64,000 nucleotides of DNA, from the NCBI GenBank assembly GCA_030584185.1, contig CP129495.1:703608-767607 (forward strand), read 5' to 3'. Of the stretch, positions 25,775-34,559 are shown piece after piece (the first letter of the stretch is position 1; every line of letters begins with the position of its first letter). Made by a program: the position numbers and the translations under genes. Below the pieces are notes generated by a model. The model worked only from the letters and a program-made list of their open reading frames with translations, was not told the origin of the DNA and searched no databases. Source of the DNA: Acidimicrobiia bacterium (GTDB taxonomy: Bacteria; Actinomycetota; Acidimicrobiia; Spongiisociales; UBA11373).

Positions 25775-27163
25775 TCAGCCGGCGATGCCGCCCTCGGTCA
25801 TGTGGCGGAGGTCGAGCGCACGATCTAGCTCGTCCTCGGGAAGGACGCCCATCTCTAGAGCGACCTCCTTCACCCCGCGGCTGGTGGCGAACGACTTCTT
25901 GGCGATCTCGGCCGACTTGTCGTATCCGATCAAAGGCGCCAGGGCGGTGACGATGATGATGTTCTGCGAGAGCAGCCAGGCGGCACGCTCCTCGTTGGCC
26001 TCGAGACCGACCACGCACTTCTCCCGGAAGGCGTCACACACCGCCCCCAGCAGCTCGGCAGCCTCGATCAGGTTGTGGGCCAGCACCGGCATCATCACGT
26101 TGAGCTCGAAGTTGCCGTTGGCCCCCGCCCAGGTGATGGCGGCGTCGTTGCCGATCACATGCGCCGCCACCTGCATGACCGACTCGGCCATGACCGGATT
26201 CACCTTCCCGGGCATGATCGAGGACCCGGGCTGGGTCGCCGGCAGCACCAGTTCGCCGATGGCGGTACGCGGTCCCGACCCGAGCCAGCGAACGTCGTTG
26301 GCGATCTTGAAGAGTGAGACCGCCACGGTCTTGAGTGCTCCCGAGGCGAACACGGCTGCGTCCTTGGCCGCCTGGGCTTCGAAGTGGTCGTCGGCCTCCC
26401 GGAACGGGTGGCCCGTCCTCTCGGCGATTCTGGCGATCACGCCGGCGGCGAAGCCGGGCGGAGCGTTGATGCCGGTCCCCACGGCGGTTCCACCGAGTGC
26501 CAACTCCTCCAGTCCGGGAAGGGCCGCCCGCAGCCGCTCAACCCCCTTGGCGACCTGGGAGGCGTACCCGCCGAACTCCTGGCCGAGGCGAACCGGCGTG
26601 GCATCCATCAGGTGGGTCCGGCCCGACTTGACGATGTGGTCGAACTCCTCCGCCTTGGCTCGCAGCGCCGCCTCGAGGCGCTCGAGTGCCGGGATGGTCT
26701 CCTCCCGCAGCGCTCCCACGGCGGCGATGTGGATCGCCGTGGGGATCACGTCGTTGGATGACTGCGAGGCGTTGACGTGATCGTTGGGATGGACGGTCCG
26801 GCTGCCCCGGTCGACTCCGAGGATCTCGGCCGCCCGGTTGGCGATCACCTCGTTGGCGTTCATGTTCGACGAGGTCCCGGACCCGGTCTGGAAGAGGTCG
26901 ACCACGAACTGGCCGTCGAGGGAGCCGGAGACCACCTCGTCGGCGGCCCGCCTGATGGCGGCAGCGACCTCCTCGGGCACGAGACCCAGGGAGGCGTTCT
27001 CCTCGGCGGCGGCACCCTTGACGAGTCCCAGGGCCGCCACCACACGCCGCGGCAGGCGCAGGTTCGAGATCGGGAAGTTCTCCACCGCCCGCTGGGTGGA
27101 TGCTCCGTAGTAGGCGTCGTCGGGGACCTGCATCTCCCCCATCGAGTCTCTTTCGATGCGCAT
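25775..27163 (-). CDS. fumC: Class II fumarate hydratase
   Basis: A 462-residue member of the fumarase/aspartase superfamily. TGSGTSSNMNANEVIANRA, HPNDHVNASQSSNDVIPTA, SGRTHLMDATPVRLGQE and the signature GSSIMPGKVNPV are all present, with the active-site loop serine in GSSIMPGK. Fumarase converts fumarate and malate in the citric acid cycle without Fe-S. The ATG at 27163 has GGAGG upstream; the frame runs to 27205 but this ATG best matches family starts (MRIERDSMGEMQVP). It is the last gene of the minus-strand run beginning at sufD, 13 bases after the hydrolase. Confidence 0.95.
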   Translation of the reverse strand: MRIERDSMGEMQVPDDAYYGASTQRAVENFPISNLRLPRRVVAALGLVKGAAAEENASLGLVPEEVAAAIRRAADEVVSGSLDGQFVVDLFQTGSGTSSNMNANEVIANRAAEILGVDRGSRTVHPNDHVNASQSSNDVIPTAIHIAAVGALREETIPALERLEAALRAKAEEFDHIVKSGRTHLMDATPVRLGQEFGGYASQVAKGVERLRAALPGLEELALGGTAVGTGINAPPGFAAGVIARIAERTGHPFREADDHFEAQAAKDAAVFASGALKTVAVSLFKIANDVRWLGSGPRTAIGELVLPATQPGSSIMPGKVNPVMAESVMQVAAHVIGNDAAITWAGANGNFELNVMMPVLAHNLIEAAELLGAVCDAFREKCVVGLEANEERAAWLLSQNIIIVTALAPLIGYDKSAEIAKKSFATSRGVKEVALEMGVLPEDELDRALDLRHMTEGGIAG

Positions 27164-27176
27164 CGGTGCCTCCGGG

Positions 27177-27965
27177 TCAGGTCGGCTGATCGGCGTTCCC
27201 GCCAAGCGTAGGCGGCCGCTCGATCCCGCCGATCACCCGGGAGACGTATGCCTCCCAAGCATCGGAGTCGCGATGTGCCGAGTGGCTGGAGCCGGGGATG
27301 ATCTGGTATCGGATCCGCGGGTTGGTCGCTGCGAGCCACTCACCGAGGGCGACCGGCAACAGCCCTCCGGTGGCGGGATCGGAGCCCAGGAGCAAAGTCG
27401 GTACCGGAATCGCCGCCGCCTCATCGATCAGGCGCCACGGCCAGTTCGCCCGGACGGCGTCCTCGATCGTCGCCGGGCCGGCGCTCACCAGTGCCCTCGC
27501 CTTGGCGGCGGCGTCCTCGGGCAGCCACCGCGGGTTGTCGGACGCCAGACGATCGGCGGTGATCGGGCCGGCGAACTCGGCGAGCAGCCACTCGAGGACC
27601 TGGTCCATCGACTCCGGCATCAGCAGGGCCGGGTCCTGGAGGATGAGCGATCTCGTCCAGCCGGGGTTGGAGACGGCGAGCAGGGTGGCCACCGCGCCGC
27701 CCATCGAGTGGCCGACCACCGCCTCCCACCCGTCACCGAGTGCCTCGACGTCGGCTGCCACGTCGACGAGCGCCATCGAGTCGCCCCTGGGACTGTCGCC
27801 ATGGCCCCTCAGGTCGGGAGCCACCACCTCGAACCCGGCATCGGCCAGCGCCGAAGCCAGGCGCCACCAGCCCTCGGCCGAGGCTCCGAGGCCGTGGAGC
27901 AGCAGTACCCGGCGCCCGCCTCCTCCCCAGTGGAGATGTGCCAGAGGAACCGGCTCAGAGGCCAC
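27177..27965 (-). CDS. Alpha/beta hydrolase
   Basis: A 262-residue alpha/beta hydrolase. LLLHGLGASAEGWWRL is the oxyanion loop, VVGHSMGGAVATLLA the nucleophile elbow with its serine, LLLGSDPATGG the acid region and GSSHSAHRD the histidine region. The substrate is unknown. The GTG at 27965 overlaps the end of sufC2 by 11 bases and lacks an obvious Shine-Dalgarno site, so coupling to the ATPase gene is likely. It could act in ester or lactone hydrolysis; no link with Fe-S assembly can be shown. Confidence 0.82.
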   Translation of the reverse strand: MASEPVPLAHLHWGGGGRRVLLLHGLGASAEGWWRLASALADAGFEVVAPDLRGHGDSPRGDSMALVDVAADVEALGDGWEAVVGHSMGGAVATLLAVSNPGWTRSLILQDPALLMPESMDQVLEWLLAEFAGPITADRLASDNPRWLPEDAAAKARALVSAGPATIEDAVRANWPWRLIDEAAAIPVPTLLLGSDPATGGLLPVALGEWLAATNPRIRYQIIPGSSHSAHRDSDAWEAYVSRVIGGIERPPTLGGNADQPT

Positions 27966-28704
27966 TGAGGAAGTCGTCGCCGGTGGCAGCACCCCCCGCC
28001 GCCACGCCGCGGTAGCCCTCTGCATCGAGGCGATCGGCGAGCGACCGATCGCCGGACTCCACTATGCGGCCCCCTACCATCACGTGCACCCGATCCACGG
28101 TGAGGTGGGCCAGGATTCGGGTGTAGTGGGTGATGACCAGGATCCCCATGTCGGGGCTCCGCATCCCCTCCACCGCGGCGGCCACGGTGCGGACGGCATC
28201 GACGTCGAGCCCGGAGTCGATCTCGTCGAGGATCGCCATCCTGGGCGCCAGGGCGAGCAGCTGGGTCATCTCGGAGAGTTTCTTCTCGCCGCCTGACAGG
28301 CCGGCGTTGATCGCACGCCCCAGGAACGGTGCCGCCCCCAGGAGCCGGGCTCCGGCGGCGGCACGCTCCCGTACCTCTTCACCGAGAGAGAACGCCATCT
28401 CGTCGATGAGATCGGCCAGGGTCACCCCGGGCACCTCCACGGGGTACTGGAAGACCTCGAAGAGACCGGCGCGGGCTCGACCGGCGGTGTCCAGCCCCAG
28501 GATGGGAATGCCGCCGACCTCGGCCGCGCCACGGGCTTCGTAGCCGGGACGCCCCATCAGGCCGTGACACAGGGTCGACTTGCCCGACCCGTTCGGGCCC
28601 ATGAGAACATGTACCTCGCCGTACGGCACCTCGAGATCGACGCCGTCGACGATCGTCCTCTCCCCTAGGACCACATCGAAGCCTTTCAGCCGCAGGGCGC
28701 TCAT
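27955..28704 (-). CDS. sufC: SufC-like ATPase (copy 2), beside sufD
   Basis: A 249-residue SufC paralogue. Walker A GPNGSGKST is at 36-44, Walker B is MAILDEIDSGLDVDAV, and the signature is LSGGEKKLSEMTQLLALA, which departs from the usual FSGGEKKRN form. The C-terminal VITHYTRILAHL and VHVMVGGRIVESG are typical SufC. Its ATG at 28704 overlaps the Rieske gene stop (ATGA). Because it is co-transcribed with sufD it may be the copy that serves the SufB-SufD scaffold, while copy 1 travels with sufS and sufU; the sequence alone does not decide. Confidence 0.88.
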   Translation of the reverse strand: MSALRLKGFDVVLGERTIVDGVDLEVPYGEVHVLMGPNGSGKSTLCHGLMGRPGYEARGAAEVGGIPILGLDTAGRARAGLFEVFQYPVEVPGVTLADLIDEMAFSLGEEVRERAAAGARLLGAAPFLGRAINAGLSGGEKKLSEMTQLLALAPRMAILDEIDSGLDVDAVRTVAAAVEGMRSPDMGILVITHYTRILAHLTVDRVHVMVGGRIVESGDRSLADRLDAEGYRGVAAGGAATGDDFLSGL

Positions 28705-29030
28705 TGCCCGTCCTCGACCGGCTCGAGATCGGTGAACACCTCGCCGTCCACGATCTCCAACTCGTAGACGGCGACCGGTCTTGTGGCGGGGAGGGTTCCG
28801 GGAACGCCGGTGACCAGATCGAACTCCGAACCGTGCCGCGGGCACTCGACGGTACGGTCGTACACCTCGCCTTCGGAGAGCGAGGCCTCGGCGTGACTGC
28901 AACGGTCACCTACGGCGTACACGGCATCGTCGATACGGAACAGGGCGATGCGATGCCCGGCGACCTCCACGCGATGCCCGCGCCCCATGGGCAGGTCGGC
29001 GAGAGCGGCGAGCCGGACCCGGACGCTCAT
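28701..29030 (-). CDS. Rieske-type [2Fe-2S] ferredoxin
   Basis: A 109-residue Rieske protein. The cluster ligands are C44-x-H46 in GDRCSHAEASL and C63-x-x-H66 in VECPRHGSEFDL. No membrane anchor and no oxygenase domain are present, so it is a soluble ferredoxin-like protein of the NirD/BphF type. It lies between sufD and sufC2 with four-base overlaps on both sides, a position also seen in some actinobacterial suf operons, where it may carry electrons for cluster assembly. Confidence 0.92.
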   Translation of the reverse strand: MSVRVRLAALADLPMGRGHRVEVAGHRIALFRIDDAVYAVGDRCSHAEASLSEGEVYDRTVECPRHGSEFDLVTGVPGTLPATRPVAVYELEIVDGEVFTDLEPVEDGQ

Positions 29031-30256
29031 CCCACCACCCCCTCGTACTTGGTCATGGCGGCCTCTCGCAGCATCGGCTCGAACCGGAGGTCGGGGAACC
29101 GCAGCAGGGCCTCCTCGAAGAAGCCCTTCACCTGGAGCCGATCCGCCCTGGGCCGCTCCAGGCCGCGGCTCATCAGGTAGTAGCGCTGGTCGTCGTCGAG
29201 CGGGCCCACCGCAGACCCGTGGCCGCAGCGCACGTCGTCGGCGAGGATCTCCAGGTTCGGGACGGAATGCGCCTCGGCGCCGTCGGAAAGCACAAGGTTG
29301 CGGTTGGTCTGATGGGCGCTCGTCTTCTGGCCTTCGATCTCGATGCGGATCAGGCCGGTGAACACGGATCGCGAGTCCCCGGCGACGGCCCCCTTCAAGA
29401 ACATGTCCGAGGTGGTTCCCCGAGCCGCATGCCGCATGAAGTAGCGGTAGTCCAGAGTCTGCTCGCCGTCACCGAAGTAGGCGCCGACGACCTCGGCGGC
29501 GGAGCCGTCACCCTCCAGATCGGCGGTGAGATGCAGGCGCGAGTACCTTCCCCCCAGGCCGGCCTCGGCAAGTCGGACCGTGGCATCCCTTCCCAGCCGG
29601 TAGGCGTGTCGGGCGACCGCACGGGTGTCGCTCCCCCACTGCTGCACGACGGTGAGCGTCACCGTTGCACCGTCGCCGGCCTCCACTTCGACCCGCGGGA
29701 CCACCAGGATCGGCAACCCATCGGGTGAACGCTGCACGAGCACGACGCCGACATGGGAGGAGCGGCCGGCAACGATGCGCACCCTCGGCGCCGATGCGGT
29801 CCCGCCAGTGGTCGCCTCGACGTCGATGACGACCGAGTCGGCAGGAGAGGCCCCGGGGTGAGCCGTGACCAGGACCCCGTCATGGCAGAAGGCCTCGTTA
29901 AAGGCTTCCAGCTTGTCCGCCGTCGACGGCGGCTGGCCGTGCCCGGCGGCCTCCCGCAAGGGAACCACTTCGACGCCATCGCCACCCGACGCTTCGACGG
30001 TGAACCCGTCGACGACACGCGCCCCGAGCCTCACCTCCACCGGATGAGACGCCCTCGATGCCGGCGATCCCGGTGCATCCCTGAACGAGTACTCCGCCAT
30101 GTCGATCCCGGGATCGACGTATCGCCAGTTTTCCTCGACCTCGGCGGGCATGGGTAGGGCCGTAAACGCCTTCCAGCCTGCCTCGACGCGTCGGCGACCC
30201 TCCGGGGAGAATGCCCCGGCGGCGCGTCTGCTCGCCTCTTCGCCTATCGGGAACAC
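29027..30256 (-). CDS. sufD: SufD, Fe-S scaffold subunit
   Basis: A 409-residue beta-helix protein of the SufB/SufD family. The C-terminal core shows SARQTN-type features (KTSAHQTNRNLVLSDGAEAH), then LEILADDVRCGHGSAVGPLD and YYLMSRGLERPRADRLQVKG. The short N-terminus and the absence of the long SufB-specific block identify it as SufD rather than SufB. SufD pairs with SufB on the SufC ATPase dimer. It is first in the operon sufD-Rieske-sufC2-hydrolase-fumC; its sufB partner is about 14 kb away at 44024. Confidence 0.93.
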   Translation of the reverse strand: MFPIGEEASRRAAGAFSPEGRRRVEAGWKAFTALPMPAEVEENWRYVDPGIDMAEYSFRDAPGSPASRASHPVEVRLGARVVDGFTVEASGGDGVEVVPLREAAGHGQPPSTADKLEAFNEAFCHDGVLVTAHPGASPADSVVIDVEATTGGTASAPRVRIVAGRSSHVGVVLVQRSPDGLPILVVPRVEVEAGDGATVTLTVVQQWGSDTRAVARHAYRLGRDATVRLAEAGLGGRYSRLHLTADLEGDGSAAEVVGAYFGDGEQTLDYRYFMRHAARGTTSDMFLKGAVAGDSRSVFTGLIRIEIEGQKTSAHQTNRNLVLSDGAEAHSVPNLEILADDVRCGHGSAVGPLDDDQRYYLMSRGLERPRADRLQVKGFFEEALLRFPDLRFEPMLREAAMTKYEGVVG

Positions 30257-30289
30257 CGGGACGGGACCTCGGTTCGACGACGGCGAATG

Positions 30290-31003
30290 CTAAAGCGGTG
30301 GGTGCGCCAACCCAAGGTCGACCGCCTGGGAGAGGATCGCCACCATCATCTCGGTGGTGAGCCTCCCGGTGAAGGTGTTCTGCTGGCTCGGGTGGAAGCA
30401 TCCGATCACCGTGTAGCGACCCGCCGTGAACACGGCTCCGTGGCCGAAGGCCGGCCGGGGACGCGGCAGGGAAGAAACGGCGGCGGCGAGATGCCGAAGC
30501 ACGGCGGCCCAGGCGAACCCTCCCAAGCACACCAGGACCCTCGCTTCCGGGAGGAGTTCCAGTTCCTCTGTCAGCCAGGGCAGGCAGCGGTCGCGTTCTT
30601 CGGGGGTCGGCCGGTTGGCCGGTGGGGCGCAGCGCACGGCAGCGGTCACCCAGGCGCCGGTGAGGGCGAGCCCGTCGTGGCGGTGGCGAGAGGCCGGAAC
30701 CGATGCCAGACCCACCTCGTGCATGGCCCGGTAGAGGAAGTCGCCCGATCGGTCGCCGGTGAACATCCGCCCGGTTCGATTGGCGCCATGTGCTGCCGGG
30801 GCGAGACCGATGAGGACGACCCGGGCGGCGGGATCGCCCCAGCCGGGGACCGGCCTGCCCCAGTACTCCTCGCCTGCGAAGGCGCGTCGCTTCTCCCGGG
30901 CACACCGCTCTCGCCACTCCACCAGGCGCGGACAGGCGCGGCATGCGGCGATCCGGTCGGCGAGTGTCTCCATCTGCCCCCAGCCTCGCCGGACATCTGC
31001 CAT
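30290..31003 (-). CDS. udgB: Family 5 uracil-DNA glycosylase
   Basis: A 237-residue Fe-S uracil-DNA glycosylase. Motif GLAPAAHGANRTGRMFTGD is the family 5 (UdgB) active-site motif A, lacking the Asp/Asn water-activating residue of families 1-4, and HPSQQNTFTGRLT is motif B. The four candidate cluster cysteines are C21, C24, C125 and C140. It removes uracil, hypoxanthine and similar lesions from DNA. ATG 31003 is used; METLADRI at 30973 is an alternative start. The gene lies just downstream of the sigma factor gene, 17 bases apart, likely in one transcript. Confidence 0.9.
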   Translation of the reverse strand: MADVRRGWGQMETLADRIAACRACPRLVEWRERCAREKRRAFAGEEYWGRPVPGWGDPAARVVLIGLAPAAHGANRTGRMFTGDRSGDFLYRAMHEVGLASVPASRHRHDGLALTGAWVTAAVRCAPPANRPTPEERDRCLPWLTEELELLPEARVLVCLGGFAWAAVLRHLAAAVSSLPRPRPAFGHGAVFTAGRYTVIGCFHPSQQNTFTGRLTTEMMVAILSQAVDLGLAHPPL

Positions 31004-31020
31004 CGGGCAACCGCCGCCGG

Positions 31021-31953
31021 TCAGAGAAGCGATTCCAGGTCGAACCCACTCGACGGGTGGCGCAGCTTGGCCAGGGCGCGGCCCTCGATCGATCGGACCT
31101 TCTCGCGTGTGAGCTCGAACACCTTGCCGACGTCGGAGAGGGTCCGAGGCGCCGCTCCGTCCAGGCCGTACCTCAGGGCGATGACCACCCGCTCCTCCTC
31201 TTCGAGCATCGCCATGGCACTGCCGATGTGGTCTCTGGCCGAAGCCTCGACCACCAGCTCGAAGGGATCGACGACTCCGCCATCCTCGACGAAGTCGCCC
31301 AGCTCGGCATCTCCGTCGGATCCCACCGGCCGCTCGAGAGAGACCGTCTCACCAGGGGCGGCCAGCGCCAGGTCCACCCGGTCCGGATCGAGCCCCGAAG
31401 CGTCGGCGATCTCCTCGCGTGTTGGAGAGCGCCGCAGTCGCTCGCCCAGTGAGAGGACGGTCTCCTGGACGGTTCGGACCACGTCGACCATGTGTACCGG
31501 AAGCCGAATCGTCCTCCCCTGGTTTCCGAGTCCCCGGGTGACGGCCTGTCTGATCCACCAGGTGGCGTAGGTGGAGAACTTGAACCCCTTGCGCCAGTCG
31601 AACTTCTCGACTGCCCGGATCAACCCGAGGTTGCCTTCCTGAACCAGGTCGAGAAGTTCGAGCCCGCGGCCGGTGTAGCGCTTGGCGATCGAGACCACGA
31701 GCCGGAGGTTGCAGCGGATGAACTCCGACCTGGCGTCTTCGCCCTCTCGTACCAACCGGTACAGACGAGCCCTCTCCGAGGAATCGAGGCCGGTGGCGGT
31801 GTCGAGGCGGGATCGTGCCCGCCTTCCCGCCTCCATGGACCGGGCCAGCCTGACCTCGTCCTCGGCGGTCAACAGCTCGTGACCCGAAACCGAATCCAGG
31901 TACATCCCGATGGCATCCGACACCGGAGCCGAGTCCTTGAGCCGCCTGGCCAA
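31021..31953 (-). CDS. Group 2-like sigma-70 factor
   Basis: A 310-residue sigma factor with regions 1.2 (SDAIGMYLDSVSGHELLTAE), 2 (NLRLVVSIAKRYTGRGLELL and FSTYATWWIRQAVTRGL), 3 and 4 (ERVVIALRYGLDG and LTREKVRSIEGRALAKLR). Region 2.4 is intact, so it should read -10 boxes. The size and the lack of a long N-terminus make it a non-essential (group 2, HrdB-like) factor rather than the primary one. The start is TTG with a purine run (GAAGGGGG) about six bases upstream. The 176 bases before it hold the DnaA-box cluster. Confidence 0.9.
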   Translation of the reverse strand: MARRLKDSAPVSDAIGMYLDSVSGHELLTAEDEVRLARSMEAGRRARSRLDTATGLDSSERARLYRLVREGEDARSEFIRCNLRLVVSIAKRYTGRGLELLDLVQEGNLGLIRAVEKFDWRKGFKFSTYATWWIRQAVTRGLGNQGRTIRLPVHMVDVVRTVQETVLSLGERLRRSPTREEIADASGLDPDRVDLALAAPGETVSLERPVGSDGDAELGDFVEDGGVVDPFELVVEASARDHIGSAMAMLEEEERVVIALRYGLDGAAPRTLSDVGKVFELTREKVRSIEGRALAKLRHPSSGFDLESLL

Positions 31954-32017
31954 GCAGTACCCCCTTCGAGGAGAGGCGTCGCGACGCTATCACCACCGCC
32001 GATGGTCTCGCAACAGG

Positions 32018-32115
32018 TTCTCCACAGGTCCTGTGGACAACTGCTGGGGCCAGGCTGCGCCCAACCGGCAACAGGGAGGCGGCTCCGATCGGTCGCCCGG
32101 ACCAGGTTGTCCACA
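32018..32115. promoter_or_regulatory. Cluster of three DnaA-box-like 9-mers, two forming a palindrome
   Basis: TTCTCCACA (32018-32026, plus) and TTGTCCACA on the minus strand (32032-32040) face each other. Their core TCCACAGG-T-CCTGTGGA (32021-32037) is a perfect 8-base inverted repeat. A third, exact TTGTCCACA lies at 32107-32115. TTGTCCACA is the preferred DnaA box of actinobacteria. The cluster occupies the 176-base gap (31954-32129) between the end of the SbcC-like gene and the start of the sigma factor gene, so it sits in the sigma promoter region. The palindrome could alternatively be a transcription hairpin. Confidence 0.55.
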
Positions 32116-32129
32116 GCGAGGACCGCGGA

Positions 32130-34559
32130 TCAGAGCGCGGGGAGTTCCTGGAAGCGGTCACGTTCGCCCAGAAGGTTGGCCTCGGCCCACGAGCGCACCT
32201 CGTCCTCCTGGGAGAAGAGGATGATCTGGGTGTCGGCACTGAGGCGATGCATCAGTTCGAGCAGGGCGATGGTCCGCTCGGTGTCTGACTGGACGGTGAG
32301 GTCGTCGACCACCAGGAACGGCTTCTCTCCCTCCGCCACGAGCACCTCCGCCAGGGCCAAACGCAGAAGGAAATAGATCTGCTCCGTGGTTCCGTGGGAC
32401 AGCAATCCGGCGTCCTTCCATGCGCCACCGGGTGTCCGGACCGTGATCGACAGCGTCCTGGCGTCGACCCCCACCTCTCGATAGCGGTCGGAGGTGATCG
32501 CCGGGAGGCGGGCCTCGATCGCACCCTTGAGGATCGGCGCCGCCGTGGCGAACACCGCCTTCTGCGCCTCCTCCAGCAGCGCTCGCGCCTTCTCGACGAC
32601 ACGCTGGCGGCGGAGGAGGCGCCCAAGTCGATCCTGGGCCACTGCCAGGTTCTCCTCGAGGGTGGGGACGTCCGGAGCCTTCTCCTCGAGCACACCGACC
32701 TCCCCGGCGAGACCATCGAGGCGGGATCGGGCCTCCTCGACACCCGCTTCCGCCGATCTCAGAGCCGCCTGAGGGTCGGCGGGTCGTTGCCCGGCAGGCC
32801 GACCGCCGAGATTCGCCACCGCCGCTTCTGCGACTGTTAGGCGACGCTGCCAAGAGGCGACGTCTTCGCCGGCGAGCAGGGTGCGCAGACGGGACCAGGC
32901 CTCCAGTTCCGCCTGGGCGGCCAGGCGCTGAGCATCGAGCTCGGCGGCGGCCCCTTCCACGGCCGCCACCAGGGTGCCTACGTCATCACCTGATGGCTCG
33001 ATCCCGAGGGCGCGGGCGCTGCTGCGAAGGGTGTCCAACACCTCCCGGCGGCGCTGGGCCTCCGCCCGCCGCGCCCTTGCCGCACGAACGGCGCACTCCC
33101 CCCGGTACCTCTCCATCGCAACTTCGACCGGCTCCCCTGGTGTCGGTTCGAGGCGGCCCCGCAGCGCTTCGAGCAGCGCTTCCTCGGCTCGACCCACCGT
33201 CGCCACGGCCTCGGCCAACTGATCCTCCTCTGCGGCACCGGGCCTTCGACGATCGGAGTCGCCACCGGCGATCTCCCGGCGCACCAGCCAGAGCACACCG
33301 GCGGCAGCGAGAACGACGGCACCGAGCGCCACCAGCGCGATCCCGGTGGCGGCACTCCCGATGGCAAACGCCACTCCACCGCCGACCACAGCCGCGGCCC
33401 CGGCTCCGGCGAATCCTCCAAGCCTCGCTCGCCTTGCGGGAACACCGCCCGCAGCAGGGGCCACCGCCCGCACCCGCTGCTCCAGGCCGGCATGGATCCG
33501 GCGGGCGGCGCGCAGCTCGGCCTCGGCCTCGATCGCCGCTGGGTGAGGGGTGACATCCCCTTCGATCGGAACGCCGGCATCCTCTTCCGTCGGCAGGTCA
33601 GGCGCACCTTCGGGTTCGGCACCCAGACGCCTCCAATCCTGGAGCGCCTGCTTCGCGGCCAGAACCAGATCCTCGCGGCCGGATGTCGACAGTGGCCGCT
33701 CCAGGTCGGGGAACCTGTTCGCCAACTCGGTGATCTCGGCAACTGCCTCGCCCAGGCGCTCCGCCTCCTCGACGGCGACCCAGGCGCGCGCCTCCCGAAG
33801 TCGCCGGTTCGCCGCCGCCAGTTCGGCGTCGGCGGTGGCAAGCGCCTCGTGGCGGGCATCGATCTCGGCGTGTGCCTCCCGGGCGCGCGCCATCTCCGCG
33901 GTGGCCTCCTGCTCCTGGTCCATGGCGATCCGCAGCGGCTTGGTGTGGGCACGAACGGTGCCCACGTCATCGGCCAGGTGCCTGGCGAGTCGCTCGAGGG
34001 CACGGTTCACATTGGCGTCGCCGGACCGCGAGTCGAACGCCTGCTCCAGCGGTCCCTGGAGCAGGCTCCCGGCAAGCGGGACCCTCTCGGCTCCGGGCTT
34101 GCGCTCCACGAAGGCGGCGTACACATCGGCCTGCCGGATGAACAGGGTCGGCCACAGCAGCTCCCGCCTGAGCCCCAGGAGTACCGATCCGTCGGGACAC
34201 CCTTCGTGCATGTGCTCTGCCGAGAGGTCCCTGGCAGTAGTCAGCTCGACGATGTGGCACCCGCGGTGACCTCCGAGGTCGTGCCGGATCTCATACTCGG
34301 TTCCGTCATCGGCCACCACCCGCACTGCGACTTCCCAGGGTGTGTCGTTCCAAGGACGATGTCGGCTCTCGAAGGCGGCGTCGAACGCCGTTGACCCCTG
34401 CGCTCGCCGCCGACCGCCCAGCCCTGCGTAGAGGGCGGCGTGCCAGGCGGACTTTCCTGCCTCGTTGGGACCTACGAGCACGTTGAAGCCCTCGGCGAAC
34501 TCGAGCGACCGCCCGGAGATGGCACCGAATCCGGCCACATCGATTCTTCGGAACCTCAC
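32130..34559 (-). CDS. SbcC/Rad50-like ATPase, YhaN type, with central membrane hairpin
   Basis: An 809-residue protein. The N-terminal ATPase half has FAEGFNVLVGPNEAGKS (P-loop 30-37); long Ala/Arg/Glu-rich coiled coils follow. A hydrophobic pair of helices lies at about 383-427, and the C-terminal half closes with PFLVVDDLTVQSDTERTIAL (Walker B). Rad50/SbcC proteins work on broken DNA ends with an Mre11-type nuclease. The internal membrane hairpin in place of a zinc hook is the feature of Bacillus YhaN. It starts at GTG, overlapping the nuclease gene stop (GTGA). Confidence 0.85.
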   Translation of the reverse strand: MRFRRIDVAGFGAISGRSLEFAEGFNVLVGPNEAGKSAWHAALYAGLGGRRRAQGSTAFDAAFESRHRPWNDTPWEVAVRVVADDGTEYEIRHDLGGHRGCHIVELTTARDLSAEHMHEGCPDGSVLLGLRRELLWPTLFIRQADVYAAFVERKPGAERVPLAGSLLQGPLEQAFDSRSGDANVNRALERLARHLADDVGTVRAHTKPLRIAMDQEQEATAEMARAREAHAEIDARHEALATADAELAAANRRLREARAWVAVEEAERLGEAVAEITELANRFPDLERPLSTSGREDLVLAAKQALQDWRRLGAEPEGAPDLPTEEDAGVPIEGDVTPHPAAIEAEAELRAARRIHAGLEQRVRAVAPAAGGVPARRARLGGFAGAGAAAVVGGGVAFAIGSAATGIALVALGAVVLAAAGVLWLVRREIAGGDSDRRRPGAAEEDQLAEAVATVGRAEEALLEALRGRLEPTPGEPVEVAMERYRGECAVRAARARRAEAQRRREVLDTLRSSARALGIEPSGDDVGTLVAAVEGAAAELDAQRLAAQAELEAWSRLRTLLAGEDVASWQRRLTVAEAAVANLGGRPAGQRPADPQAALRSAEAGVEEARSRLDGLAGEVGVLEEKAPDVPTLEENLAVAQDRLGRLLRRQRVVEKARALLEEAQKAVFATAAPILKGAIEARLPAITSDRYREVGVDARTLSITVRTPGGAWKDAGLLSHGTTEQIYFLLRLALAEVLVAEGEKPFLVVDDLTVQSDTERTIALLELMHRLSADTQIILFSQEDEVRSWAEANLLGERDRFQELPAL

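Noticed and set aside
31954-32129. The DnaA-box cluster as chromosomal origin oriC.
   Set aside because: There are only three boxes, no AT-rich unwinding element and no dnaA, dnaN, rpmH or parAB nearby.
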